This document shows, in pieces, positions 16,795 through 25,455 of a stretch of DNA of 64,000 nucleotides. The DNA is from Candidatus Defluviibacterium haderslevense (GTDB taxonomy: Bacteria > Bacteroidota > Bacteroidia > Chitinophagales > Saprospiraceae). Both the position numbers and the translations under genes were made by a program. Under the pieces are notes generated by a model that saw nothing but the letters and a program-made list of their open reading frames with translations, was not told the origin of the DNA and did not search any database. How positions within the stretch are numbered: the first letter of the stretch is position 1; each line of letters begins with the position of its first letter. The stretch spans positions 3,547,501 to 3,611,500 of the forward strand of contig JADJRL010000003.1 in assembly GCA_016712225.1 (NCBI GenBank). The letters are read 5' to 3'.

Positions 16795-18654
16795 ATGTTT
16801 AATAAGTCATTTATAACCATATTAGTAGCTGTTGCACTGCACCAACACAGCTATGCTCAAACAGATACAACATTAACTGTTGTCCCTGCTGAGAATGTAA
16901 CAATTGCAACGGATCAAAATGCCTTATGGAAATCAGGTAAAGCTAAATATCCAGCTAAACCGAAGAATATGTGGGAAGGGGGAATTCATTTTGGGCATTT
17001 TTTAATTGATGGAGATGTTGATCCAAGACAACCACTTGCAGGATTTGGGTGTGGATTACACCTGAGGAGAGCAGTACATTATGCTTTTTCAATACGATTA
17101 GATGCTTTATATGGTTTGACCAAAGGATTAGAAACCCAGCCTTATGGTTCGTCTTTAGAACCGGAGCCTTTCTATAAAGAACCAGATGGTGAGTTAAGAG
17201 ATGTATTTAATGGATACAACAGGAATAATCCATGGTTCCCATCTTACAAAACACATTATTTCAACGCATCCATTCAAGGCGTTTTGAATATAGGAAATTT
17301 GTTATTTCATAAGGAATCAAATAAATGGAATTGGTATTTAGTACTAGGAATCAGTGGGGATCATAATATTACTAAATTGGATTTAAGGGATGGAAGTGGT
17401 AATATTTATTCGAATCTGCTTGGCCAAATTAATTATAGTCAACTTGATTTTAACACACGTCAAGGCCGTAAAGATATTAAGGCTGGTTTAAGAGACGTCT
17501 ATGATGGTACTTATGAAACAACTGCATACAAGAAAAGAGGTATTTTTAGAATCGGAGATGATATTAATGTTCATTTTGGATTTAATGCAGCGGTTGGCGT
17601 TTCAAGGAAGATCAATAAGCGATTTAATATTTCGTTGGAGCACGAGTTAATCAGTTCAGATAATGACTATTTGGATGGTATCCATTGGAGAACAGATGTT
17701 GACCAAACAAATAATAATGATATTGGTCATTATACTAATTTGAGATTGGGTATCAATCTTGGTAATTTTAAGAAGAAAGTAGAACCTTTATATTGGATTA
17801 ATCCATTGGATGCTGTTTTTTCAGATATAGCTGAATTAAAACAAAGACCAAAATTTGATTTAAATGATTCCGACCAAGATGGTGTGATTGATTTGTTAGA
17901 TCAAGAGCAAGAAACACCAGCTGGTGCTCCGGTTGATACAAGAGGTATTACTTTAGATAGTGATAATGATGGGCAGGCTGATTATAAAGATGAAGAGCCA
18001 TATTCTGCCCCAGGCTATCCAGTTAACGAAAAAGGGATAGCTCAAATTCCAGTTCAACCTAAGATAACTGAAGATGATGTGAATCGAATCGTTGATCAGA
18101 AAATGGGTGCTGCTGGAATTGGAGGACCTGGAGGTTCAGGAGGATCTGGAGGACCTGGCGGTAATGCAGCAGGTAAGAATGGATGTTGTAATCCGGATTG
18201 GTTTCTACCAATGGTGCATTTCAATCTTGATGAATATTGTGTCAAACCTCAATATTATACTCAGCTTCACCATGTAGCTACCGTAATGTTATCTCACCCG
18301 GATTTAAAAGTTACAGCTTTTGGACATACCGATGTTCGAAATTCGAATGGTTATAATAATGTTTTGTCTTATAATAGGGCAAAAGCTTCAATTGAATACT
18401 TGGTATCTAATTACAATATACCTAGAGAAAGGTTTGTACTGATGTATGGCGGAGAGCAATCACCTTTTGGTAAAGATGCAAGTAACCATTACATAAATAG
18501 AAGAGTAGAATTTAGAGTAAGTAAGCCTGAAGATACAGATATGGCAAGACCTGAAGGTCCCGAAGCGGGAGATTGTCATAAGAAAAGAATGAGAAAAACA
18601 GGAAAAGTAAAAACAGATAATGGTACAGATGAAGATAAAAAATCTGGGTATTAA
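16795..18654 (+). CDS. OmpA-family outer-membrane protein with calcium-type repeats
   Basis: The protein is 619 residues from the ATG at 16795, which starts a clean signal peptide (FITILVAVALHQHSYA, then Q). An ATG at 16687 is rejected because a promoter box lies between. Residues 50-350 look like an outer-membrane beta-barrel. Around residues 353-420 are thrombospondin type-3-like segments (DSDQDGVIDLLDQ, DSDNDGQADYKDE) that usually bind calcium. A glycine-rich linker follows at about residues 440-458, then an OmpA peptidoglycan-binding domain at about 470-580 (TAFGHTDVRNSNGYN, LSYNRAKASIEYL, NRRVEFRV). The basic tail is probably disordered. It likely ties the outer membrane to peptidoglycan. 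A terminator follows. Confidence 0.85.
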   Translation: MFNKSFITILVAVALHQHSYAQTDTTLTVVPAENVTIATDQNALWKSGKAKYPAKPKNMWEGGIHFGHFLIDGDVDPRQPLAGFGCGLHLRRAVHYAFSIRLDALYGLTKGLETQPYGSSLEPEPFYKEPDGELRDVFNGYNRNNPWFPSYKTHYFNASIQGVLNIGNLLFHKESNKWNWYLVLGISGDHNITKLDLRDGSGNIYSNLLGQINYSQLDFNTRQGRKDIKAGLRDVYDGTYETTAYKKRGIFRIGDDINVHFGFNAAVGVSRKINKRFNISLEHELISSDNDYLDGIHWRTDVDQTNNNDIGHYTNLRLGINLGNFKKKVEPLYWINPLDAVFSDIAELKQRPKFDLNDSDQDGVIDLLDQEQETPAGAPVDTRGITLDSDNDGQADYKDEEPYSAPGYPVNEKGIAQIPVQPKITEDDVNRIVDQKMGAAGIGGPGGSGGSGGPGGNAAGKNGCCNPDWFLPMVHFNLDEYCVKPQYYTQLHHVATVMLSHPDLKVTAFGHTDVRNSNGYNNVLSYNRAKASIEYLVSNYNIPRERFVLMYGGEQSPFGKDASNHYINRRVEFRVSKPEDTDMARPEGPEAGDCHKKRMRKTGKVKTDNGTDEDKKSGY

Positions 18655-18676
18655 TTAAAGATAATTAAACGATATA

Positions 18677-18712
18677 AAAAAAAAGGCATCAATGAATTGG
18701 TGCCTTTTTTAT
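18677..18712 (+). terminator. Intrinsic terminator after the OmpA-family gene (possibly bidirectional)
   Basis: AAAGGCATCAA (18682-18692) pairs with TTGGTGCCTTT (18697-18707) across a TGAA loop, with one G-U pair, followed by a T-run. An A-run precedes it, so it could also stop minus-strand transcription leaving fmt about 120 bases away. Confidence 0.85.
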
Positions 18713-18829
18713 TTGAATAAGATTGGATTGTTGAAGAAACCTAATGATTTTGAATTGTGTTTAATGCATACAATGCTTTTTCAATTTTAGATATGTGGGT
18801 ATACTTTTATCAATGGAAGGATGATGAAT

Positions 18830-19729
18830 TTATGGTTTCCAACCATTAAGAAATTCCTGAATATTCATCCTTCTTTTTCCTTCCATCTGAATTTCTAGTA
18901 TATCTAACATGAAGTCCAATGTTCCTATAGTTAAACTGTGTTTATTTATTATCCATTGTCCTGATAAATTAGAAGATCGTTCAGATGAAATATTTGATTT
19001 AAATATCTTATATGATTTTCCTAAATAATGGGTTACAGCACCGGGATAAGGACTTAAAGCGCGAATTTGATTGTGAATTTTTTTCGATGGTTGCAACCAA
19101 TTTATTTCTAAATCCTGGGCTAATATTTTTGGTGCAGGGCATGCCAATTCATCAATTTGTTTAGTAAAATGAACTTGGTTATGTTCTATAAGATCTACGG
19201 CCTCGAGTACGAGTTTGGCTCCTACAATTTTCATCCTATCATATAGTTCACCGCAATTTTCATCAGGATGAATTGGAATTTTTTCCTGGATGAGTATATC
19301 GCCGGTATCAATATCATGTTTAAGTTTAAAAACAGTTACCCCTGTTGAGTTTTCACCGGCCATAATGGCGCGTTGAATCGGTGCGGCACCTCGATACTTA
19401 GGGAGCAAAGACCCATGCAAGTTATAGGTTCCGAATTTTGTGGAAGACCACACTTCTTCGGGTAGCATTCTAAATGCAACTACAATTTGGAGGTCAGCAT
19501 TTAGGTGCTTCAATTCTTGAAGAAAGGTTTTGCTCTTTAGATTTTTTGGCTGGAGTATTTTTAGTTGATGTTGAAGCGCCCATTTTTTAACATCTGATTG
19601 TAATAATTGATGCCCCCGGCCTCCAATTTTATCAGGAGCAGTTATTACAGCAATGATTTCATGATGTTTATGTAGTAATTCTAAAGTTGGAACTGCAAAT
19701 TCTGGAGTCCCCATGAATATAATTCTCAT
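18830..19729 (-). CDS. fmt: Methionyl-tRNA formyltransferase
   Basis: Fmt formylates initiator Met-tRNA using 10-formyl-tetrahydrofolate, needed for normal bacterial translation initiation. The protein is 299 residues, slightly short for the family because the C-terminal tRNA-binding domain is compact. The N-terminus has the GTPEFAVPTLELL motif. The catalytic region shows YNLHGSLLPKYRGAAP with the Asn and His of the active site, and DIDTGDILI contributes the Asp. The C-terminal domain includes IRALSPYPGA, conserved in Fmt. The ATG at 19729 agrees with family starts. The gene stands alone between two plus-strand genes. Confidence 0.95.
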   Translation of the reverse strand: MRIIFMGTPEFAVPTLELLHKHHEIIAVITAPDKIGGRGHQLLQSDVKKWALQHQLKILQPKNLKSKTFLQELKHLNADLQIVVAFRMLPEEVWSSTKFGTYNLHGSLLPKYRGAAPIQRAIMAGENSTGVTVFKLKHDIDTGDILIQEKIPIHPDENCGELYDRMKIVGAKLVLEAVDLIEHNQVHFTKQIDELACPAPKILAQDLEINWLQPSKKIHNQIRALSPYPGAVTHYLGKSYKIFKSNISSERSSNLSGQWIINKHSLTIGTLDFMLDILEIQMEGKRRMNIQEFLNGWKP

Positions 19730-20191
19730 GATATCTATTTTAAAACCAAAGGGTCAATTAGACAGCTTTGTTGTTTGAAATTATTGATCAAAAATATATG
19801 AATTTTTATAAATAATATGGATTAGTTTTTAATAAAATTGTTTGAAAGAATTCAAAAGCTTTTTAAAGAATTTTACCATCTGTTTCTTTTACAATGGGCT
19901 AAATAGGTGTTGAAAAATTATTTTTTCTGTCGTGTTATTTAACTTTCTTCTTTCTTAATTGTAGTATAAGTGCAAGATTTGGACTTAAAGTGCTTCTTTG
20001 TAATATAATTTAAAAGAGACGTAATGTTTTTAAATTAGATCATTTAATATATACAAAGAGGTCATTGCTTATAAACTGATCTAAATGGAATGCATTGTGT
20101 AAATTTGTAATAGATTCCGGCTAAGCTTTATAAGTCAAACAAATTGATCAACAAAAATGATTTATATTTATTTACTACTAAAAACTATAAA
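19730..20191 (+). other. Intergenic region, 462 bases
   Basis: AT-rich sequence between divergent fmt and the SCP2-fold gene. Apart from a TAAATTTG box at 20100-20107, I see no RNA gene, long repeat or credible short ORF. A TTG-initiated extension of the downstream gene at 20144 is not supported. Confidence 0.5.
20100..20107 (+). promoter_or_regulatory. Possible -7 box for the SCP2-fold gene
   Basis: TAAATTTG matches TAnnTTTG. The leader to the ATG at 20192 would be nearly 80 bases, longer than for the other boxes in this window. Confidence 0.33.
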
Positions 20192-20509
20192 ATGACATCT
20201 AAAGAATTTCTAATGAATTTGCCAGAGAAAATTAATTCAAAGTCTCTAGAAGGAATGAATACCATATTTCATTTTGACTTAGAAGGAGAAGGTGGGGGTC
20301 AGGTTAGTATTTCTATTACAAACGGTGAAGTCAAGGTTACTGATGGGTTTGTTGGAGAACCTAATTGTACGATAAAGGCTACAAATGATAATTTTAAAAA
20401 AGTATTGAAAGGAGATTTGAATCCAATGATGGCGATCCTTACGGGCAAGCTCAAAATTTCAAACCAATCTGAAATGATGAAATTTGCTAAATTATTGGGA
20501 TGGATGTAA
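20192..20509 (+). CDS. SCP2 sterol-binding domain protein
   Basis: This small protein of 105 residues consists of a single SCP2 fold. Visible family features are the early LPEKINSKSLEGMNTIFHFDLEG region, GGGQVSISITNGEVKVTDG, and the C-terminal DLNPMMAILTGKLKISNQSEMMKFAKL, where the GKLKISG-like motif and the following helix form the lipid tunnel of SCP2 proteins. Such domains bind fatty acyl or other hydrophobic ligands; the bacterial ligand is not known here. There is no signal peptide, so it is cytoplasmic. The ATG at 20192 begins the domain directly. The gene is convergent with the DUF5683 gene, separated by three bases. Confidence 0.85.
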   Translation: MTSKEFLMNLPEKINSKSLEGMNTIFHFDLEGEGGGQVSISITNGEVKVTDGFVGEPNCTIKATNDNFKKVLKGDLNPMMAILTGKLKISNQSEMMKFAKLLGWM

Positions 20510-20512
20510 TAC

Positions 20513-21127
20513 TTATTTAAAAGCAATCATAAATTTAATTTGTGATGATTGCTTTTGAAATTCTGGATATAAATGTAAGCTTAGGTTCTCGTTGATATCA
20601 AACTCCAATAAATGCCTATCTACAAATGCATCTACACCAATGAGTAAATAAACCAGGCCAAGTCCGAGGTAACTTCTTTGTAGATTTTTGTCATAGAATT
20701 TTCTATAGCTGTTGATACCTTGTAGCGGCAATATATTTTGAAATTCATCTTTTGAATCATTACCCAGATCTACACGCATCCTAAATGCATCGTCAAAGCG
20801 TTTATATTGATCTCGATTAAAATATATGGAATACCCTATGCCTCCTAAGGCTCCATAGACGAGTGGAAGTTTCCAGTATTTTCTATTATATACTTGACCT
20901 GCCCCGGGAAGAATGAATGAATAAATTAATGCTCTGCCAGGTTTGCCTTTAAATATTTTACCGAAAGTTCGAGGTGTTTTTTGCTCCTTGGCTGATAAGG
21001 CTTGGTTTGTATCTACTTTAGTTGTTTCAACAGGAGATTGAGTACGGATCGTGTCTTGTCCATAGCTCTGAATACCATAGACTAAGAAAAATAATATAAA
21101 AAGTAGTGTTGTTATTTTTGCAAACAT
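20513..21127 (-). CDS. DUF5683 family membrane-associated protein
   Basis: The protein has 204 residues with a signal peptide (ITTLLFILFFLVYGIQSYG, then Q). Its core is the DUF5683 segment: KGKPGRALIYSFILPGAGQVYNRKYWKLPLVYGALGGIGY, in which the PGAGQ-Y-RKYWK element is the family signature, plus a later hydrophobic stretch SYLGLGLVYLLIGVDAFVD. Function is unknown. In many Bacteroidota it follows parAB, as it does here. Its ATG shares one base with the parB stop (TAATG), so it is translationally coupled and probably the last gene of the operon. Confidence 0.82.
   Translation of the reverse strand: MFAKITTLLFILFFLVYGIQSYGQDTIRTQSPVETTKVDTNQALSAKEQKTPRTFGKIFKGKPGRALIYSFILPGAGQVYNRKYWKLPLVYGALGGIGYSIYFNRDQYKRFDDAFRMRVDLGNDSKDEFQNILPLQGINSYRKFYDKNLQRSYLGLGLVYLLIGVDAFVDRHLLEFDINENLSLHLYPEFQKQSSQIKFMIAFK
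20519..20556 (+). terminator. Possible hairpin terminator between convergent genes
   Basis: AAAAGCAATCAT (20519-20530) and ATGATTGCTTTT (20545-20556) form a perfect 12-base stem just after the SCP2-fold gene. It lies within the last codons of the convergent DUF5683 gene. No long T-run follows the stem. Confidence 0.4.
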
Positions 21128-22023
21128 TATTCTTCAATTCTATCTATAATATCATTGAATGCTTTGTCATTATTAAATTTAATAATTATTTGGCCTTCTC
21201 CCGTGCTCTTGCGGTTTATAACTACTTTGGTTCCAAGAATTCCAGCAATTCGATCTTCAATACTTTTGATCATAATATTTGGATCTGATTTAGGGGTGAT
21301 TGATCTTCTTCCTTTTGATTTTATATATGATTGTGCTATTTTTTCAGATTCTCTAACTGAAAGCTCTTTAGTTTGGATTTCTTTGTAAAGTTGAGTTTGG
21401 AGTAAAAGATCTTCAACTCCAGCTATCACCCGAGCATGGCCCATACTGAGTGTTTTTGCTTTCAATGAATTTTGAACTTCTGGAGGTAATTTCAGTAATC
21501 TTGTGTAATTACTTATGGTACTGCGTTTCTTACCAACTCGATCAGACAACTGTTCTTGGGTCAGATTGCATTCTTCCATTAACCGTTGATATGAAATGGC
21601 AATTTCAATTGGACTGAGATCTTCTCTTTGGATATTTTCAACTAATGCCATTTGGAGTACTTCAAGATCATTCGCAGATCTGATATAAGCTGGAATTTCT
21701 TTAAGTCCTTCTAATTGGGCAGCTCGAAATCTTCTTTCTCCAGATATGATTTGATATTGATTTTTACCAAACGATCTTATGGTTATAGGTTGTATTAAAC
21801 CATAAGTTTTTATTGACAATGCTAATTCATCCAATGATTCTTTTTCAAAAGTATTTCTTGGTTGATCTGGATTGGCAATAATTTGCTGGAGGGGTATAAG
21901 GGCTACAGATGAAACCATGGGCTCCTCTGGAGTGGATTGTTCCGGTTTAGATTTTTTATCCTCTTTATTAATATTAGATAGGAGGGCTTTAAGGCCTTTA
22001 CCTAATTCATTTTTTTGACTCAT
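21127..22023 (-). CDS. parB: Chromosome-partitioning protein ParB
   Basis: This is a 298-residue CTP-dependent DNA clamp that loads at parS sites and organises the origin region together with ParA. The N-terminal peptide is lysine-rich (GKGLKALLSNINKEDKKSKP). It is followed by the catalytic and CTP-binding motifs IIANPDQPRNTF, GLIQPITIR and ISGERRFRAAQ, the helix-turn-helix (LTQEQLSDRVGKKRSTISNYTRLLKLP), and a C-terminal dimerisation region. The gene overlaps the end of parA by 17 bases. No clear parS palindrome of the TGTTnCACGTGnAACA type was found in the window. Confidence 0.95.
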   Translation of the reverse strand: MSQKNELGKGLKALLSNINKEDKKSKPEQSTPEEPMVSSVALIPLQQIIANPDQPRNTFEKESLDELALSIKTYGLIQPITIRSFGKNQYQIISGERRFRAAQLEGLKEIPAYIRSANDLEVLQMALVENIQREDLSPIEIAISYQRLMEECNLTQEQLSDRVGKKRSTISNYTRLLKLPPEVQNSLKAKTLSMGHARVIAGVEDLLLQTQLYKEIQTKELSVRESEKIAQSYIKSKGRRSITPKSDPNIMIKSIEDRIAGILGTKVVINRKSTGEGQIIIKFNNDKAFNDIIDRIEE

Positions 22024-22798
22024 GATGTGTTTTTTTACTTTGCTTATTTAAAAATTCTTGAGCAAAATTTAAAAAATTAAAACTTCCCTTACTGGCAGCG
22101 TCATATAGAACTACTGGTTTTTTTACCAATGGGGCTTCTGTTATTTTTGAATTTCTGTGAATGATGGTATCAAATACGGGAAGCTTGATGTTTTCTTTTA
22201 AATCTTTAACAATCATTGTAGACATTCTCAATCTCTTATCGAACATGGATAACAACACACCTTCAACTTTTAATGACGGATTTAAACTATCCTTAACCAA
22301 TTCAATTGTATTTTTAATTTTTGACAAACCTTCTAATGCAAACAATTCGCTTTGCACAGGTATGATAACCGAATCAGCAGCTACTAATGCATTTATGGTC
22401 ATGAGTCCTAAGGAGGGAAGGCAATCAATAAAAATATAATCAAATTGATCTCTAATTTTATCTAATACGCCTTTCATTACAAACTCTCTGGATTCCATGT
22501 TGACCAATTCAATATCAGCTCCAACCAAATCTATGGTGGACGGCAGTAAAAAAAGATTAGGAGTTGTTGTTTCTATAATTGCTAATTTAGGGTCTGCACC
22601 ATTAATCATGCAATCATATAAGCTAATTTCAAAATCATTTAAGTCTCCTCCAGAACCCGAAGTACTGTTAGCTTGTGGGTCAGCATCTACCAATAATATT
22701 TTATGTTCAAGAATGGCCAAACAAGCTGCTAAATTAATAGAGGTTGTTGTTTTTCCAACACCACCTTTTTGGTTGGCTATAGCTATGATTTTTCCCAT
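22007..22798 (-). CDS. parA: Chromosome-partitioning ATPase ParA
   Basis: ParA (Soj) is a Walker-type ATPase that binds DNA non-specifically and drives segregation of ParB-parS complexes. The protein is 263 residues. The deviant Walker A motif KGGVGKTTTSINLAA is at residues 10-24, Walker A' is DADPQANST, and Walker B is DYIFIDCLPSLGLMT. The absence of an N-terminal DNA-binding extension makes it a chromosomal type Ib-like ParA. It overlaps parB by 17 bases and begins six bases after the UPF0173 gene, so these genes form one operon. Confidence 0.95.
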   Translation of the reverse strand: MGKIIAIANQKGGVGKTTTSINLAACLAILEHKILLVDADPQANSTSGSGGDLNDFEISLYDCMINGADPKLAIIETTTPNLFLLPSTIDLVGADIELVNMESREFVMKGVLDKIRDQFDYIFIDCLPSLGLMTINALVAADSVIIPVQSELFALEGLSKIKNTIELVKDSLNPSLKVEGVLLSMFDKRLRMSTMIVKDLKENIKLPVFDTIIHRNSKITEAPLVKKPVVLYDAASKGSFNFLNFAQEFLNKQSKKTHHESKK

Positions 22799-22803
22799 TA
22801 GTA

Positions 22804-23484
22804 TTAAAGGTTAATAACTTGTCCGATTTCTGGTAAGATCAATTTTTTTCCAGCTTGAGCAAATGCTTCCTGAGCTTTTTTGTGATCAATTCGTATGGGT
22901 TCAAAGGTATCAAAATGGCAGCCTATAATCAAATCACAATTGATCCATTGACTGGCAATTATTGCATCTTCATATCCCATAGTAAAAACATCTCCCAAAG
23001 GTAAAATGGCGAATGTTAATGGGGGACAGGTTAAAGGAATTAATTTCATATCATAGGTTAAAGCAGTGTCTCCAGCTATATAAAAGCTTTGTGATTCATT
23101 CCACACAACAAAACCTCCTGGATTACCGCCGTTTGAGCCATCTGGAAGGACGCTTGAATGAATAGCAGAAACCATTTTTACCGTTCCAAAATCAAATTTA
23201 AATTTACCTCCAAGATTCATTGCATAAGCTCTAATTCCTTGTGCTACAAGCCAATTCTGAACTTCAAAGTTTGCTATGGCGATAGCTTTAGTTCTTTGAC
23301 CAATGTCAATGGCATCACCAATATGGTCACCATGTCCATGTGTAATCAACATATAGTCCACTTCCAGATCATTTTGATTGATATTAGAAGCCATAGGATT
23401 TCCTGCAATAAAGGGGTCTATTAAAAGTCTTTTTTCCCCAAATTCAATCCAAAAGCAGGAATGACCTAAATATTTAATCAACAT
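22804..23484 (-). CDS. UPF0173 metallo-beta-lactamase-fold hydrolase
   Basis: The protein has 226 residues with the metallo-beta-lactamase fold in the short UPF0173 (YtkL-like) version. The N-terminus LIKYLGHSCFWIEFG and LLIDPFIAGNP are the family opening. The zinc-binding motif is THGHGDHIGD, and further ligands are probably the His in MVSAIHSS, the Asp in YIAGDTALTYDM and the His in IIGCHFDTF. The physiological substrate is unknown. A -7 box stands close upstream. parA follows after only five bases, making this the first gene of the partition operon. Confidence 0.88.
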   Translation of the reverse strand: MLIKYLGHSCFWIEFGEKRLLIDPFIAGNPMASNINQNDLEVDYMLITHGHGDHIGDAIDIGQRTKAIAIANFEVQNWLVAQGIRAYAMNLGGKFKFDFGTVKMVSAIHSSVLPDGSNGGNPGGFVVWNESQSFYIAGDTALTYDMKLIPLTCPPLTFAILPLGDVFTMGYEDAIIASQWINCDLIIGCHFDTFEPIRIDHKKAQEAFAQAGKKLILPEIGQVINL

Positions 23485-23498
23485 AGTTAAAATTTACG

Positions 23499-23506
23499 CA
23501 AAACTA
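23499..23506 (-). promoter_or_regulatory. Probable -7 box for the UPF0173-parA-parB-DUF5683 operon
   Basis: Read on the minus strand this is TAGTTTTG, fitting TAnnTTTG. It lies 14 bases before the ATG at 23484, implying a very short leader for the operon. Confidence 0.38.
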
Positions 23507-23818
23507 ATCATTTATAGCTGAAAATAGTGGTTTGATATGATTTATGCAGGGCTAAAACCATAATCTGGTGAACTGTATAGATTGATATCTTGGTCATTCA
23601 AGCTTTACTTTTATATTTAAGTCATTTTATATTTAGACCCGACACACTGCAAGGTTATGCTTTAAAGTTAATCAAATGCCTAATCAAATCGGATTACTAA
23701 TCAGTTCATTAATTAAAGAATTTAAATGTTGTATAAAATTACCGAGTTAATGAATCATAAATATATACTCCTAATTCCAAAATAGCTATATTCGAGCGTT
23801 TAACCGATTTAATACCCA
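23507..23818 (+). other. Intergenic region between divergent genes
   Basis: AT-rich spacer of about 310 bases between the partition operon and the substrate-binding lipoprotein gene. TATATTCG near 23792 resembles a -7 box with one mismatch. No RNA gene, repeat array or parS-like palindrome was seen. Confidence 0.45.
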
Positions 23819-25441
23819 ATGAATTTAGTTTTTTTAAAGCAAATTGTTAATCTAGTATTACTGAGTATTCTAATGATCGTATGTAATTCTTGTTCATATG
23901 ATCGGGGTAATAAGCCTCGGGTATTTCACTACAATCAACCCAATCCAGTTACTTCCATAGATCCTGCTTTTGCAAAAACTCAAAATAATATTTGGATTGT
24001 AGATCATTTATACAATCAATTGGTTGATTTAAATGATTCTATGCAAGTTGTTCCTGAGCTGGCTACCAATTGGAATATTTTAGATTCTGGAAGGGTTTAT
24101 GAATTTAAGATTCGGGATGATGTCTATTTTCATAAGGATAAGTGTTTTGGAGGTGACAGCACTAGAAAACTGACGTCTGCTGACGTTGTATTTAGTTTCA
24201 GTCGATTATTAGATCCCAAATTAAGTGCGCCGGGTAGTTGGATATTTGCCGATAAAGTTGATTCTAAGCATCCATTTGAATCAATAGGTGATACGCTTTT
24301 TAGAATTTATTTAAAAGCGCCATTTTCGCCGTTACTCACTATGTTAACCATGCAATATTGCAGTGTATTGCCAAAGGAGGCCATAGCTTATTATGGGGAT
24401 CTTTTTAGAGAGCATGAAGTTGGAACAGGACCATTTATATTAAAAAAATGGATTGATCGGCAAGGTATATTCTTAATCAAAAACAATCATTATTATAAAT
24501 CGGGAATTCCTGAATTGGAGGGAATAAGGGTTAGTTTTATTGAAGACCGAAATACCGCATATTTAGAATTTTTAAAACATGGAATAGATTTTTTTTCTGG
24601 AGTTCAATCCTCGTTTGGATATCAGATTTTAACTAATGATGGGCGATTAAGAGCGGAATTTGTTGATAAATTTAAGTTTTACCGATCAGATTATTTGAAT
24701 ACAGAATATTTTGGGATTAATCTCAAAGCGTTAGACAAGAATCATGCATTAAACAATAAACTTATCCGACAAGCTTTAAATTATGCAGTGGATCGAAGTT
24801 CTATGTTGAAAACATTTCGATTAGGAATTGGTACGGAAGCAAATAGTGGATTTATACCAAAAGGCTTGCCCGGCTTTGATCCTAAACTGGTGAAAGGCTA
24901 TCATTATGATCCGCAAAAAGCTAAAGCATTATTAGCTGAAGCCAAGTATGATCAAATGCCATTGAATCAAAAAGAAATGATCATTTACACAAACAAAGAT
25001 TATGCAGATATAGTAACTTATGTTGTCAGGCAGTGGCAAGAAATAGGTATATTAGCAAAGATTGAATTATTGGAGACCGCTACATTAAGAGAAAAAATGC
25101 GAAACGGTAGTCTTTCTTTTTTTCGTGCATCCTGGGTCGCTGATTATCCCGATGAAGAGAGTTTTATGACCGTTTTTTATAGTAAAAATCCAGCTCCTCC
25201 TAATTATACCAGATTTAAAAATGAATCTTTTGATAGGCTATATGATAGAGCTATAGTAGAAATTGATATGGATAAACGAAAAAAAATATTTCAAGATATG
25301 GATAGAATTATAATAGAAGAAGCTCCTGTTATATTCTTATTCTATGATCAAGTAGCTTGGTTTAGTCAGCAAAACATTCAAAATCTTGAGGGGAATGCAC
25401 TGAATTTGTTAAAACTTGAAACTGTAAATGAGAAAAATTAA
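23819..25441 (+). CDS. Peptide-type ABC transporter substrate-binding lipoprotein
   Basis: The protein has 540 residues of the SBP_bac_5 (OppA/DppA) family, which capture peptides or nickel for an ABC importer. A lipoprotein signal ends at Cys25 (LLSILMIVCNSC). Family motifs are PVTSIDPAFAKTQNN, LATNWNILDSGRVYEFKIRDDVYFH, LTSADVVFSFSRL, EVGTGPFILKKW, NYAVDRSSMLKTF, AKALLAEAKY and ASWVADYPDEESFM. No permease or ATPase gene is nearby, so it is an orphan binding protein that must share a transporter or serve another role. The ATG at 23819 gives the expected lipoprotein leader. Confidence 0.88.
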   Translation: MNLVFLKQIVNLVLLSILMIVCNSCSYDRGNKPRVFHYNQPNPVTSIDPAFAKTQNNIWIVDHLYNQLVDLNDSMQVVPELATNWNILDSGRVYEFKIRDDVYFHKDKCFGGDSTRKLTSADVVFSFSRLLDPKLSAPGSWIFADKVDSKHPFESIGDTLFRIYLKAPFSPLLTMLTMQYCSVLPKEAIAYYGDLFREHEVGTGPFILKKWIDRQGIFLIKNNHYYKSGIPELEGIRVSFIEDRNTAYLEFLKHGIDFFSGVQSSFGYQILTNDGRLRAEFVDKFKFYRSDYLNTEYFGINLKALDKNHALNNKLIRQALNYAVDRSSMLKTFRLGIGTEANSGFIPKGLPGFDPKLVKGYHYDPQKAKALLAEAKYDQMPLNQKEMIIYTNKDYADIVTYVVRQWQEIGILAKIELLETATLREKMRNGSLSFFRASWVADYPDEESFMTVFYSKNPAPPNYTRFKNESFDRLYDRAIVEIDMDKRKKIFQDMDRIIIEEAPVIFLFYDQVAWFSQQNIQNLEGNALNLLKLETVNEKN

Positions 25442-25455
25442 ATTTAAAATCTATA

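Noticed and set aside
23637..23650. ACCCGACACAC, also present at the window end (63989-64000)
   Set aside because: An 11-base match is expected many times by chance in 64 kb. It was not treated as a repeat.
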